64,000 nucleotides of DNA from Lysobacterales bacterium (GTDB taxonomy: Bacteria > Pseudomonadota > Gammaproteobacteria > Xanthomonadales > SZUA-5), in the NCBI GenBank assembly GCA_022844135.1, contig JALHMG010000007.1:98013-162012 (forward strand), read 5' to 3'. The notes under the pieces were generated by a model. That model did not search any database and was not told the DNA's origin. It saw only the letters and a program-made list of their open reading frames with translations. Positions 48,951 through 58,689 of the stretch are shown here, one piece after another. Made by a program: the position numbers and the translations under genes. Each line of letters opens with the position of its first letter. Positions within the stretch are counted from its first letter, which is position 1.

Positions 48951-50336
48951 GTGACCGAGCGCTACACCATTCGCGAACGCCATGTGCTTAAGCCCAGCCA
49001 GTTGAACCAACTGGCGCGCTCGGTGCTGGAGGATGCTCTTGCGCTGGTGTGGGTGGAAGGCGAGATATCGAACTTTTCGCGCGCCAGTTCCGGTCACTGG
49101 TACTTCACCTTGAAAGACGCCAGCGCGCAAATCCGCTGCGCGATGTTTCGTGGCAACAATCAATACGTTCGCGCCAAACCGGGCGACGGCGTCAATGTGC
49201 TGGTTCGCGGCCGCGTCACCCTGTATGAGGCGCGCGGCGAGTACCAGTTGGTCGCCGAGCACATGGAGGATGCGGGCGCCGGGCAGTTGCATCGCCAATT
49301 TGAAGCACTCAAGGCCAAGCTCGCCGCCGAAGGCTTGACCGACGTCTCGCGCAAGCGTGCATTGCCGTCGATGCCGCGGCGCTTGGCGCTGATCACCAGT
49401 CCGCGCGGCGCAGCCATCAGCGATGTGCTCAGTGTGCTGGCGCGCCGCTGGCCGCTGCTTGCCATCGAGGTTTTTCCGTGTCAGGTGCAGGGCACAGACG
49501 CGCCTGCGCAATTGACCGACGCCGTTCGTCGCGCCAGCAGCGGCGCTTTCGACGTGATCCTGCTGGCGCGCGGCGGCGGCGCTGCGGAGGACTTGGCGGC
49601 CTTCAACGACGAAGTCCTGGCGCGGGCGATTGCAGCATCCGCCATTCCCGTGGTGTCGGCTGTGGGCCACGAGATCGATGTGACCATTGCCGACTTTGTG
49701 GCCGACATCCGAGCACCGACGCCGTCAGCTGCCGCAGAAATGATCGCGCCTGATCGCGAGGCAGTTAGCGCCCGATTGCGCCTGATGCGCACCGCCATCG
49801 AGCGCCGCGCGCGCCGCTCGGTCGAAACGAACACGCAGCGTCTCGACCAGCTGGCGCGCCTGCTGCGCGCGCACCAGCACGATGGCGATCGGTTTCGGCA
49901 ACGGATCGAACTCCTCATGCGGCGGATGCACACGCAAGGAGCGGCAGTTCGGCGCGACCAAATCGAAACTTTGCAGCGCCGATTGCTCCGGGTTGCGCCC
50001 GATCGCCGTTTGTCGAGTGTGCGGCTGCGTGCGAACACATTGCAGCATCGACTGAGCGCATTCGTTGGCGCACCTCGCGTGCTGCGCATCGACACCAACC
50101 GCCTGGCTACACGCCTCGCTGGCCTGCAAGAGCGTCTACGCGAGCTCCGCCAGCGCACGCAACTGGCGCAACGCTCGCTACAACTGCTGGGGCCGCAGGC
50201 GACGCTCGAACGCGGCTTCGTATTGTTGCAGCGAGTTAACGGCGAGTTGCTGACTCGATCAGATCAGGCGGGGAAGGGCGAGCTTGTCAGCGCCCGGTTC
50301 GCCGATGGCGAACGCTCGCTACAAGTGCAGGATTAA
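48951..50336 (+). CDS. xseA: Exodeoxyribonuclease VII large subunit
   Basis: 461 aa from a GTG (VTERYTIRERHVLKPSQLNQLARSVLEDALALVWVEGEISNFSRASSGHWYFTLKD). The OB-fold N-terminal domain (about 15-105) is followed by the catalytic part with ALITSPRGAAISDVL, DVILLARGGGAAEDLAAFNDE and VSAVGHEIDVTIADFVADIRAPTPSAAAE, then a long coiled coil (280-420). With XseB it degrades single-stranded DNA to oligonucleotides. The last ~25 codons are tandemly duplicated just beyond the stop. It is convergent with secF across a strong hairpin. Confidence 0.95.
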   Translation: MTERYTIRERHVLKPSQLNQLARSVLEDALALVWVEGEISNFSRASSGHWYFTLKDASAQIRCAMFRGNNQYVRAKPGDGVNVLVRGRVTLYEARGEYQLVAEHMEDAGAGQLHRQFEALKAKLAAEGLTDVSRKRALPSMPRRLALITSPRGAAISDVLSVLARRWPLLAIEVFPCQVQGTDAPAQLTDAVRRASSGAFDVILLARGGGAAEDLAAFNDEVLARAIAASAIPVVSAVGHEIDVTIADFVADIRAPTPSAAAEMIAPDREAVSARLRLMRTAIERRARRSVETNTQRLDQLARLLRAHQHDGDRFRQRIELLMRRMHTQGAAVRRDQIETLQRRLLRVAPDRRLSSVRLRANTLQHRLSAFVGAPRVLRIDTNRLATRLAGLQERLRELRQRTQLAQRSLQLLGPQATLERGFVLLQRVNGELLTRSDQAGKGELVSARFADGERSLQVQD

Positions 50337-50435
50337 TGCATCGCCGTCAGATCGGGCGGCCAAGGGCGAGCTTGTCAGTGCCCGGTTCGCCGATGGCGAA
50401 CGCTCGCTACAGATCCAGGATTGATGCATCGCCGA
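50260..50435. repeat. 88-bp tandem duplication of the xseA 3' end
   Basis: Copy 1 (50260-50347) includes the last 25 codons and stop of xseA; copy 2 (50348-50435) repeats it with about 9 changes (AGGGCGAGCTTGTCAG.GCCC, GGTTCGCCGATGGCGAACGC, TCGCTACA, CAGGATT.ATGCATCGCC). The second copy is not translated in frame after the TAA at 50334. Confidence 0.85.
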
Positions 50436-50469
50436 CTGACTTTCCGCAAGCAACGGAAAGCCAGTCGGC
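50431..50469. terminator. Long hairpin between convergent xseA and secF
   Basis: GCCGACTGACTTTCCG pairs with CGGAAAGCCAGTCGGC around a CAAGCAA loop: a 16-bp stem with one A/C mismatch. It sits immediately after the xseA duplication and 8 bases before the secF stop at 50477, so it probably ends both transcripts, although U-tracts are short. Confidence 0.75.
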
Positions 50470-50476
50470 AGTGCGC

Positions 50477-51430
50477 TTACGGCCGCGCCGCCAGCGCCGG
50501 ATCGTCGGCCTTGACCTTGTTCAAATCGGCCTTCGACACGCCCAGCCACAGCAGCAGCGGATTGCAGAAGAAGATCGACGACAGCGTGCCGACGACGATG
50601 CCGAAAATGCAGGTCAGGGCAAAACCTTCGACGACCGGTCCGCCAAGGAAATACAGCGAGAACAGCGCGAAGAATGTGGTTATGCCGGTGATCAAGGTGC
50701 GCGACAGCGTGTTGTTGATCGCTTTGTTGATGGTGTCGACGGGACCCAGTTTGCGCGCGCTCTTGAAGATTTCGCGCACCCGGTCGAACACCACCACCTT
50801 GTCGTTGATCGAATAGCCGGCCACCGTCAGCAACGCCGCCAGCACGGTCAAATCGAAGCTCATGCCGAGCAGCGAGATAAAGCCCAAGGTGATCACCACG
50901 TCATGCACCTGACCGGCGATCGCCGAAAAGCCGAAGCGCCACTCGAAACGCACGGCCACGTACAGCATGATCGTCAGCAGCACAAAGACGACAGCGATAA
51001 TGCCGTCCTCTTTCAGCTCATCACCCACTTGTGGGCCGACGAATTCGCTGCGCTTGATTTCCACATTGATGCCGCTGTTGGCGAGTGTGCGCTTGACGTT
51101 CTGCACCACTTCGGACTGCGCCTTGGCGTTGTCGGCATCGTCGCCCGACAAGGGCGGCACGCGGATCGCGATCTCGCGCGAGCCGCCGATGCTTTGCACG
51201 GTAAAGCCATCGAATCCGCCATCGGTGAGCACCTTGCGCACCTGTTCACTGTCGAGCGCCTCGGTCGACTGTGCTTCGATGAGCGTGCCGCCGGTGAAGT
51301 CGAGCGCCAGATTCAAGCCGCGCGTCGCCAGCAGGACCACTGAGGCGACCATCAACAGCACCGACACCGCGACCGACGCTTTGCGCCAGCTCATGAACGG
51401 GATGTTGGCGTTCGGGTTAAAGACTTCCAT
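50477..51430 (-). CDS. secF: Protein translocase subunit SecF
   Basis: 317 aa. MSWRKASVAVSVLLMVASVVLLATRGLNLALDFTGGTLIE is the SecF N terminus with the first membrane helix and the LDFTGGT signature. A periplasmic domain and five more membrane segments follow, including SINDKVVVFDRVRE and LSRTLITGITTFFALFSLYFLGGPVVEGFALTCIFGIVVGTLSSIFF. With SecD it uses the proton gradient to complete protein export through SecYEG. It lies 21 bases after secD in one operon. Confidence 0.97.
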   Translation of the reverse strand: MEVFNPNANIPFMSWRKASVAVSVLLMVASVVLLATRGLNLALDFTGGTLIEAQSTEALDSEQVRKVLTDGGFDGFTVQSIGGSREIAIRVPPLSGDDADNAKAQSEVVQNVKRTLANSGINVEIKRSEFVGPQVGDELKEDGIIAVVFVLLTIMLYVAVRFEWRFGFSAIAGQVHDVVITLGFISLLGMSFDLTVLAALLTVAGYSINDKVVVFDRVREIFKSARKLGPVDTINKAINNTLSRTLITGITTFFALFSLYFLGGPVVEGFALTCIFGIVVGTLSSIFFCNPLLLWLGVSKADLNKVKADDPALAARP

Positions 51431-51451
51431 GATCGTTTCTCCTGACCCGAA

Positions 51452-53311
51452 TCAAACCGAGATCGCAGCGACTTTGCGCTTGCGGTTGTAAATCATCGCC
51501 ATGATCAACTGCGTGACCACGACCGCGCTGAACATCGAGGTGATCAAGCCGGCGAGCAAAGTCACCGCAAAGCCGCGAACTGGGCCCGAGCCAAAAGCGA
51601 ACATCGCCAGTGCGGCGAACATGGTGGTCAAGTTCGCGTCCAGAATGGTTCCCCAGGCTTTTTCGTAGCCGGCTCTGAGTGCCGCCATGGGCGTGTTCCC
51701 TGCGCGCACTTCCTCGCGAATACGTTCGGCAATGAGCACGTTGGCGTCGACCGCCATACCTATCGTCAGCACGATGCCGGCGATACCGGGCATCGTCAGC
51801 GTGGCGCCGAGGAAGCTCAAAATTGCCACGAGAAGCAGTAAGTTGACCGAAAGACCTATCACGGTGACGACGCCGACGAGGCGGTAGTACACCATCACGA
51901 ACAAAGCGATCAGCACGGTGCCGATCAGCATCGCTTCCAGGCCGCGCCTGATGTTCTCGGCACCGAGCGACGGGCCGATAACGCGCTGTTCGATGATGTC
52001 GACCGGAACCGCCAGCGATCCGGCGCGCAGCAGCAACGCCAGTTGGTTAGCCTCTTCGCGACTGTCGAGACCGGTGGTCTGGAACTGCGGGCCGAACACG
52101 CCGCGAATGCTCGCGACGCTAATCACCTCTTTGGTTTCGCGCGAGGTCCGGACTTCTTTGCCATCGACGATCTTCAGCTCCGGCACGCGTTCGATGAAGA
52201 CCACGGCCATCAGGCGACCAACGTTTTCGGTCGTGAAGTCAAGCATCCGACGACCGCCCGCTGCATCCAAGGTAACGCTCACCGACGGCGTTCCGGACTC
52301 GGGATCCATGCCGCTGGTGGCGCCGGTCAATTGATCGCCGGTGGCGATGATTTCGCGCTTGACCACGACCGGTTGACCTTGGCGGTCGTAGAACAACAGC
52401 GAATCTGGCGGAACTCGACCGGTTTGCGCGATTTCGACCGCATTGGCCGATTCGTTGACCGCCCGATACTCCAATGTTGCGGTCGCGCCAAGAATTTCGA
52501 TCGCCTTGGTTGCGTCTTGCACGCCCGGCAGCTGCACCACGATACGCGTGGCACCCTGCTGCTGGATGATCGGCTCGGCGACGCCCAGTTCGTTGATTCG
52601 ATTGCGCAGCGTCGTGATGTTCTGCTCAATGGTTGCGCGCTGCGCTTCCGCGACCTTTTCGGGCCGAATCACGGCTTCGATGACGGTTTCAGATCCTGCG
52701 CGTCGCGTGAGGACCAGATCGGGCATTTGTTCGGTAAGCTCGGTGAACGCGCGTTCTCGATCTTCTTGCGTGGAGAGTTCGACGACGAAACCATCTTTGG
52801 TGCGAGTGACGCCGCGATAAGCGATCTTCTCGCCGCGCAACATGACATATAGGCCCTCGATGTAACCTTCATCGAGCTTGTCGCGCGCCGCCTGCTGATC
52901 GACCTGCATCAAAAAGTGCACGCCACCGCGTAGATCCAGGCCCAGCACCATAGGGTTACCGCGGATTGCCGACAGCCATCCAGGCACAGTGCTGGCGGTG
53001 TCCAGGGCCACCGTGAATTTTTCGATACCGAGTTCTTCAACGAGCGCCGTGTGTGCGGCGAGCTGCGCATCGTTATCGGGAAACCGCACCATCAGCTTGT
53101 CCGCTTCAAGTTCGGCGCTGTCGAAGGCGATTTTCTTGCCCTTCAACGTGCCCTCGACGCGTCCTTTCAGCAGGTCATTAACGACTTCGCCGCGATTGGC
53201 CGAGATCTGCACCGCCGGTTGCCCGGGGAATGCGTTCGGCAGAGCGTAGATAAAGGCCAGAACGACAAGCGCAATGACCAGCCCAAGTTTCCATTTGGGG
53301 AATTCAAACAT
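51452..53311 (-). CDS. secD: Protein translocase subunit SecD
   Basis: 619 aa. The N-terminal membrane helix (KLGLVIALVVLAFIYALPNAF) is followed by VLGLDLRGGVHFLMQVD, the conserved D-L-R-G-G-V motif. The large periplasmic P1/P3 region contains TLRNRINELGVAEPIIQQQGATRIVVQLPGVQD. The membrane domain has LTIGMAVDANVLIAERIREE and LDANLTTMFAALAMFAFGSGPVRGFAVTLLAGLITSMFSAVVVT. It works with SecF and YajC. It is the second gene of the yajC-secD-secF operon. Confidence 0.97.
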   Translation of the reverse strand: MFEFPKWKLGLVIALVVLAFIYALPNAFPGQPAVQISANRGEVVNDLLKGRVEGTLKGKKIAFDSAELEADKLMVRFPDNDAQLAAHTALVEELGIEKFTVALDTASTVPGWLSAIRGNPMVLGLDLRGGVHFLMQVDQQAARDKLDEGYIEGLYVMLRGEKIAYRGVTRTKDGFVVELSTQEDRERAFTELTEQMPDLVLTRRAGSETVIEAVIRPEKVAEAQRATIEQNITTLRNRINELGVAEPIIQQQGATRIVVQLPGVQDATKAIEILGATATLEYRAVNESANAVEIAQTGRVPPDSLLFYDRQGQPVVVKREIIATGDQLTGATSGMDPESGTPSVSVTLDAAGGRRMLDFTTENVGRLMAVVFIERVPELKIVDGKEVRTSRETKEVISVASIRGVFGPQFQTTGLDSREEANQLALLLRAGSLAVPVDIIEQRVIGPSLGAENIRRGLEAMLIGTVLIALFVMVYYRLVGVVTVIGLSVNLLLLVAILSFLGATLTMPGIAGIVLTIGMAVDANVLIAERIREEVRAGNTPMAALRAGYEKAWGTILDANLTTMFAALAMFAFGSGPVRGFAVTLLAGLITSMFSAVVVTQLIMAMIYNRKRKVAAISV

Positions 53312-53389
53312 GCCAACCTTCGTTGCTCGACGTCGAGCGCAAGCCAGAAAAAGTGAAGCCGCCGGTCAGGCGACTGCCTCAAGAAGCGC

Positions 53390-53713
53390 TCAGCTCTTGT
53401 AAGTGCCTTTCGGAACCACCGCGCCAACCGAGTGCTTTTGCACCTGTATGCGGACGCCATTGGCAATTTCCAAGGTCACGAAGCTTTCGCTCACTTCGTC
53501 GATGCGTCCGAGAATGCCGCCCTGGGTGACCACTTCGTCGCCACGGCCAAGCGCATCGACCATGCTCTTGTGCTCGCGCATGCGCTTTTGTTGCGGGCGA
53601 ATGAGCAGAAAATAAAAGATCGCGAAGAACACAACCAGCATTATTAAACTCGGCCACATGCTGGGTTGCGCCGGCGCTCCCTGCGCGTAGGCGGCTGAAA
53701 TCAAGAAATCCAT
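53390..53713 (-). CDS. yajC: Preprotein translocase subunit YajC
   Basis: 107 aa with one membrane helix (WPSLIMLVVFFAIFYFLLIRPQQKRMREHKSMVDALGRGDEVVTQGGILGRIDEVSE). The F-Y-F-L-L-I-R-P-Q-Q-K-R...M...L..GD.VVT.GGI.G.I pattern is diagnostic. It associates with SecDF at the inner membrane. It begins the yajC-secD-secF operon; the usual upstream tgt/queA are absent and a divergent ABC operon takes their place. Confidence 0.97.
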   Translation of the reverse strand: MDFLISAAYAQGAPAQPSMWPSLIMLVVFFAIFYFLLIRPQQKRMREHKSMVDALGRGDEVVTQGGILGRIDEVSESFVTLEIANGVRIQVQKHSVGAVVPKGTYKS

Positions 53714-53919
53714 GGGTTTAGTCTCGAAAAGGCCGCAACCGGCGGCTGGTCAGCCCACGAGTATGCCATTCTTCTCGAATCGTGGTCACTGATGGCTCGA
53801 TTTCCCGCTGCCATCGCAACGGAACTTTTGCCCTTGAAAACGGTCGCAGCGCCCGCATCCTGCGCGCGCAGCGAATGCTTGCGCTGTTGCGCCTCCCTCC
53901 GACGGACGTTCAAACAACA

Positions 53920-54843
53920 ATGATCGAAATCAAGAACCTGACCAAGCGATACGGGGACCTCGTTGCGGTCGATTCGGTGAGTTTCACCGTTTCGCCGGGC
54001 GAAGTGCTGGGCTTTCTCGGGCCAAACGGTGCCGGTAAGTCGACCACCATGAAGATGATCGCCGGCTTTCTCACGCCCTCCTCGGGAAGCGTTAAAGTCT
54101 GCGGCCACGATGTCGAGGCTTCGCCGCTGGAAGCCAAACGCTGCATCGGCTATCTGCCGGAAGGCGCGCCAGCGTACGGCGAGATGACGCCGGCGAACTT
54201 CCTGACCTTCATCGCGCGAATTCGTGGCCTCGATAATCCGGCCAACCGCATTCGCGAGGTGGTTGCCCGGCTGGGTCTGGAGCGGGTGCTCGATCAGCCG
54301 ATCGACACCTTGAGCAAAGGCTTCAGGCGCCGCGTCGGCATCTCGCAGGCGATCTTGCACGATCCGAAAGTGCTGGTGCTCGACGAGCCGACCGACGGCC
54401 TCGATCCGAACCAGAAGCACGAAGTCCGCGCGCTGATTCAGGGCTTGGCGAAGGACAAGATCGTCATCGTGTCGACACACATCCTGGAAGAAGTGCATGC
54501 GGTGTGCTCGCGCGCGATCATCATCGCCGGCGGCAAAGTTGTGGCCGATGCGACGCCCGATGAGTTAGAAGCCAAGAGCAAGTACTACCAGGCCGTGACA
54601 CTTCGCGCCCGCGATCTCGACGCGCTGAAAGAAGCGCTCAGCGGCGTGCCCGGCGTCAGCGATATCGCGATCGACCGCGAGGCGCGCGCCGTCACCGTGT
54701 TCCCATTGCTGGGCAAGAGCATTTTCGGACCGGTCACCCAACGCTTGCAGGAGCGAGCGATTGAAGTGACCAGTGTCGAGTTGGAATCGGGGCGCCTGGA
54801 TGAGGTGTTCCGCACGATCACGCAAGGAGGCGTACGCTCATGA
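53920..54843 (+). CDS. ABC transporter ATP-binding protein (GldA-like)
   Basis: 307 aa from the ATG at 53920 (MIEIKNLTKRYGDLVAVDSVSF); the upstream frame to 53782 is not family-like. Walker A GPNGAGKST (34-42), YLPEGAPAYGEMTP, signature LSKGFRRRVGIS, Walker B VLVLDEPTDGLDPNQ and STHILEE are present. The C-terminal extension (ITQGGVRS) resembles GldA/NatA-type exporters. It overlaps the next gene by four bases (ATGA). The four-gene operon (ATPase, permease, GldG, DUF4340) is widespread in bacteria, with unknown substrate outside gliding species. Confidence 0.93.
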   Translation: MIEIKNLTKRYGDLVAVDSVSFTVSPGEVLGFLGPNGAGKSTTMKMIAGFLTPSSGSVKVCGHDVEASPLEAKRCIGYLPEGAPAYGEMTPANFLTFIARIRGLDNPANRIREVVARLGLERVLDQPIDTLSKGFRRRVGISQAILHDPKVLVLDEPTDGLDPNQKHEVRALIQGLAKDKIVIVSTHILEEVHAVCSRAIIIAGGKVVADATPDELEAKSKYYQAVTLRARDLDALKEALSGVPGVSDIAIDREARAVTVFPLLGKSIFGPVTQRLQERAIEVTSVELESGRLDEVFRTITQGGVRS

Positions 54844-55574
54844 GCCCGATCAACACGCTGTTCCGGCGCGAGCTGGCGAGCTATTTCGCAACGCCCGTCG
54901 CCTACGTCTTCATCGTCATTTTTCTGGTGCTGTCAGGTGCGTTCGCTTTCCAGCTGGGCGGTTTGTACGAACGCGGCCAAGCCGATCTGAAACCGTTCTT
55001 CGACTTCCATCCGTGGCTGTATTTGTTCCTGGTGCCGGCGGTTGCGATGCGACTTTGGGCCGAGGAACGCAACACCGGTTCGATCGAGCTCCTGCTGACC
55101 TTGCCGGTGACCCAGGCGCACGCGGTGGTAGCGAAGTTTCTCGCAGCATGGGCCTTCATCGGCATCGCGCTGGCGTTGACCTTCCCGATCTGGATCACGG
55201 TCAACTACCTCGGCGATCCAGACAATGGCGTCATCGTTGCCAGCTACATCGGCAGCATGTTGATGGCCGGCGGCTTCCTGGCCATCGGAAGCGCCGTGTC
55301 GGCGGCTACCAAGAGCCAGGTCATCGCCTTCATCATCACGGTCGTCATTTGTTTTGCGCTGCTGCTCGCCGGCCATCCGCTGGTGCTCGGCTTCGCCAAG
55401 GCGATCCTGCCGCAATGGCTGGTCGACGGCGTGGCGAGCTTGAGCTTCATCACGCATTTCGCCTCGATTTCCAAAGGCGTCATCGATTTACGCGATCTGA
55501 TCTTTTTCGGATTGTTGATCGGTTTGTTCTTGTACGCGACCTCGATCGTGATCGATCTCAAGAAAGCCGACTAA
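54840..55574 (+). CDS. ABC-2 permease (GldF-like)
   Basis: 244 aa with six membrane segments. MSPINTLFRRELASYFATPVAYVFIVIFLVLSGAFAFQLGGLYERGQADLKPFFDFHPWLYLFLVPAVAMRLWAEERNTGSIELLLTLPVT is the typical start of GldF-like ABC-2 permeases (the W-A-E-E-R-x-x-G-x-x-E-L-L-L-T-L-P motif). It forms the channel for the ATPase encoded just upstream. 19 bases separate it from the GldG-like gene. Confidence 0.93.
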   Translation: MSPINTLFRRELASYFATPVAYVFIVIFLVLSGAFAFQLGGLYERGQADLKPFFDFHPWLYLFLVPAVAMRLWAEERNTGSIELLLTLPVTQAHAVVAKFLAAWAFIGIALALTFPIWITVNYLGDPDNGVIVASYIGSMLMAGGFLAIGSAVSAATKSQVIAFIITVVICFALLLAGHPLVLGFAKAILPQWLVDGVASLSFITHFASISKGVIDLRDLIFFGLLIGLFLYATSIVIDLKKAD

Positions 55575-55593
55575 CGCGCAAAGGACTGCACTC

Positions 55594-57468
55594 ATGAATC
55601 TATTCAACAAACGCGCCTCGGGCGGTTTGACGCTCCTGGTGCTGGCACTGCTGTTTGTCGGCATCACGGTGATCAGCAACGCGCTTTTTCGTGGCGCGCG
55701 CCTGGATCTGACGGCGAACAAGGAATACACCTTGAGCGATGGCACCAAGGAGATCCTGTCGAGCATCGATGAGCCGGTAAACCTGTACTTCTACTTCTCA
55801 GACGAAGCATCGCGGGAACTCGCTCCGATCCGCACCTACGCCCAGCGTGTGCGCGAGCTGCTGGAAGAAATGGCCTCGCGCAGCGGCGGCAAGTTGCGCT
55901 TGTCGGTGATCGACCCGCAACCCTTCAGCGAGGAAGAAGATGAAGCCACCGCCGCCGGTCTGCAATCGGTGCCGGTCGGCAGCACGGGCGACAAGCTGTT
56001 TTTCGGCCTCGCGGGCACCAACGCTCTGAATGGCAAGGCGGCGATTCCGTTCTTCCAGCCGGACAAAGAGCTCTTTTTGGAATATGACGTCGCAAAGTTG
56101 ATTCAGACCCTGCTGCAGCCGGAGAAGCCAGTCATCGGTCTCGTGACTGCTTTGCCCTTGCAAGGCGGGTTCGATCAGACCACGCAGCGGATGAGCGAGC
56201 CGTGGAGCGTGATCACTCAGCTCAATGAATTGTTCGAGGTTCGACCGCTCGGCGTCGACTTCGCCGAGATCGATCCGAAAATCAAGGTGCTGATGGTGGT
56301 GCACCCCAAGGCCTTGAACGACAACACGCTGTATGCGATCGATCAGTTTGTGCTCAAGGGCGGGCGCTTGCTGCTGTTCGTCGATCCGAACGCCAATACC
56401 GATACCAGCGGCAACGATCCGAATAACCCGAGTGCGGCGATGTTTGCCGACAAGAGCTCGAATCTCGAAAAATTGCTGGCGGCCTGGGGCGTCGAGTACA
56501 AGGCCGATGAGGTGGTCGTCGATCGCACCTTGGGCTTGCAAGTGCAGGTCAGTCAGTCCGAGCCGCCGGTACAGCATCCGCTGATCCTGGGCCTGCGTCA
56601 GGCGCAAATCAACAACAACGACCTGGTGAGCGCAAAACTCGATTTGATCAACATCGACACCGCTGGACGCTTCCGCTTGAAGGATGGTTCCAGTGCCAAG
56701 CTCGAACCGTTGCTGCAGTCGAGCGGTGAAGCGACTGTGGTGTCGACCGAGCGCACGCGCTTCCTGCCCGATCCGCGCGAGCTACTGAAGGACTTCACGC
56801 CGAGCGGCGAGAACTACATCATCGCAGGACGCTTGACCGGCAAGTTCAAGAGCGCGTTCGAAGATCGCGCGTCCACCGAGGGTCACGTCGCCGAATCCAA
56901 GGAAGACGTCAACGCGATTCTCTTCGCCGACACGGATCTGCTGACCAATCGCCTCTGGGTGCAGGTGCAGAACTTCTTCGGTCAGCAAATTGCCAACCCG
57001 TTCGCCAACAACGGCGATCTCGTCATCAATGCGGCCGACAATCTCGCCGGCAGCAGCGCGCTGATTTCGATTCGCGGTCGCAGCTCCAGCGCAAGGCCGT
57101 TCACGGTGGTCGAAGGCATGCGCCGTGCGGCCGACGAAAAGTTCCGCGCCACCGAGGAATCGCTGCAGACGCGCCTGCAGGAAGCCGAACAAAAGCTCAA
57201 TGAGCTGCAGGCTGGCAAGTCCGCTGAGAACGCCATGATCCTGTCGCCCGAGCAGCAAGCGGAGATCGAGCGTTTCCAGAACGAAAAGCTGGAAATTCGC
57301 AAGGACCTGCGCGAAGTTCGCCGCAATCTTGATAAGGACATCGAGGCGCTGGGTACGCGCGTCAAGTTCATCAACATCGCACTGGTGCCCTTGCTGGTGA
57401 TCTTCGCCGCGCTGCTGTTCTGGCGCATGGGCCGTCGCCGCCGCGCACAAACTGCCGGAGCCAACTGA
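55594..57468 (+). CDS. GldG-family ABC accessory protein
   Basis: 624 aa. N-terminal membrane helix (GGLTLLVLALLFVGITVISNALF), then DLTANKEYTLSDGTKEILSSIDEPVNLYFYFS (the GldG D-L-T-x-x-K-x-Y-T-L-S block), a periplasmic domain with VLMVVHPKALNDNTLYAIDQFVLKGGRLLLFVDP, a coiled coil (about 525-590) and a C-terminal membrane helix before RRRRAQ. Members of the ABC_transp_aux family work with the GldA/GldF pair. Two bases separate its stop from the DUF4340 gene. Confidence 0.92.
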   Translation: MNLFNKRASGGLTLLVLALLFVGITVISNALFRGARLDLTANKEYTLSDGTKEILSSIDEPVNLYFYFSDEASRELAPIRTYAQRVRELLEEMASRSGGKLRLSVIDPQPFSEEEDEATAAGLQSVPVGSTGDKLFFGLAGTNALNGKAAIPFFQPDKELFLEYDVAKLIQTLLQPEKPVIGLVTALPLQGGFDQTTQRMSEPWSVITQLNELFEVRPLGVDFAEIDPKIKVLMVVHPKALNDNTLYAIDQFVLKGGRLLLFVDPNANTDTSGNDPNNPSAAMFADKSSNLEKLLAAWGVEYKADEVVVDRTLGLQVQVSQSEPPVQHPLILGLRQAQINNNDLVSAKLDLINIDTAGRFRLKDGSSAKLEPLLQSSGEATVVSTERTRFLPDPRELLKDFTPSGENYIIAGRLTGKFKSAFEDRASTEGHVAESKEDVNAILFADTDLLTNRLWVQVQNFFGQQIANPFANNGDLVINAADNLAGSSALISIRGRSSSARPFTVVEGMRRAADEKFRATEESLQTRLQEAEQKLNELQAGKSAENAMILSPEQQAEIERFQNEKLEIRKDLREVRRNLDKDIEALGTRVKFINIALVPLLVIFAALLFWRMGRRRRAQTAGAN

Positions 57469-57469
57469 C

Positions 57470-58618
57470 ATGATGCAGAAACGACTGATATCGCTACTGT
57501 TGATCACGGCCGCCGTGCTGGGCATTGGCCTGTACCTGAGTCGCGGCCAGCAAGCGCAAGAGAGCGGTGTGAGCGGCAAACTGATTGAAGGCCTCGACCA
57601 GCAGCTCAACGACGTGACGGCGATCCGTATCACCGGTGCTGGTGGCGCCGTCATCGCTGAATTGGCCAAAGCGGGAGATCGCTGGACGGTTGCGGCCAAA
57701 GACGGCTACACAGCCGACGTCGCGAAAATTCGCGAGTTCCTGATCAAGCTTGGCAATGCGCAGTTGCGCGAAGAGAAGACCAGCAAGAAAGAGAACTATG
57801 CGCGCCTGGGCGTTGAAGATCTGTCCGCTGCCGATGCCAAGGGAATGGGCGTCGAGCTGCTGGGCCTCAAGTCGCCAGTGAAACTGATCGTCGGTATCGC
57901 CGGCCCCAGCGGCGACAGCACCTTTGTGCGCCGCGACGGCGAAGAGAAGAGCTTCCTGGTATCCGGTTCGATCATTCCAGATAAGGAGCCGAGCAATTGG
58001 TTGGCCAAGTCGATCGTCGATGTGGCCAGCGATCGCGTGCGCCACGCGTCTATCGCCGATCCGGAAGGCAAAGTGCTGAAGATCGAAAAGACCGATCCGT
58101 CGGCTTTCAACTTTGCCGTTCTCGACGTACCGAAAGGCCGGCAATTGAGTTCGGAATCGGCCGGCAATCAGATTGGCGGCGCGTTGTCGAGCGTCAACCT
58201 GGAGGATGTCGCGAAGGCCGATGCGCAAAAGCCGGAGGGCGACAAGTTCTGGCGCACGAGCTTCGCTACGCACGATGGTCTGGTTGTCGACGTGGAGTTG
58301 TGGGATGTGGCCGACAAGACCTGGTCGCGCTGGAGTGCGCGCGTGGATGAAGCGCAGCTCGATGCCTGGGTGGCGAGCGAAAAAGCCAAGGCCGATGCCG
58401 CCGCTGCCGCGCCCGCCGAGGGCGAAAAGCCGGAGGACAAACCCGCCGACAAACCGGCATTCGATGCTGTTAAGGCCCGCAGCGACAAACTTGCCGAGAT
58501 TCAAAAGCAAGTGTCTGATCTGAACACACAGACCAGCGGCTGGAGTTTCCAGTTGCCCAGCTGGAAAGCGGCCAACTTCAAGAAGACCATGGAAGATCTG
58601 CTCCAGCCCAAGAGCTAG
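57470..58618 (+). CDS. DUF4340 protein, last gene of the GldA-F-G operon
   Basis: 382 aa. N-terminal membrane helix (KRLISLLLITAAVLGIGLYLS), then beta-rich repeats (VTAIRITGAGGAVIAELAKAGDRWTVAAKDGYTADVAKIREFLIKLGNAQLREEKTSKKENYARLGV), the DUF4340 pattern of W-x-V......A....v..ll..l. Lys/Ala/Glu-rich region 300-330. It is nearly always the last gene of GldG-type operons; probably periplasmic, function unknown. Confidence 0.9.
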   Translation: MMQKRLISLLLITAAVLGIGLYLSRGQQAQESGVSGKLIEGLDQQLNDVTAIRITGAGGAVIAELAKAGDRWTVAAKDGYTADVAKIREFLIKLGNAQLREEKTSKKENYARLGVEDLSAADAKGMGVELLGLKSPVKLIVGIAGPSGDSTFVRRDGEEKSFLVSGSIIPDKEPSNWLAKSIVDVASDRVRHASIADPEGKVLKIEKTDPSAFNFAVLDVPKGRQLSSESAGNQIGGALSSVNLEDVAKADAQKPEGDKFWRTSFATHDGLVVDVELWDVADKTWSRWSARVDEAQLDAWVASEKAKADAAAAAPAEGEKPEDKPADKPAFDAVKARSDKLAEIQKQVSDLNTQTSGWSFQLPSWKAANFKKTMEDLLQPKS

Positions 58619-58689
58619 GTCTGGGCTGGTGGTTGGCTGGTGGTTGGCTGAGAGCCAACGGCGCTGAAGCCAAAGTCGATCTCGCAACT

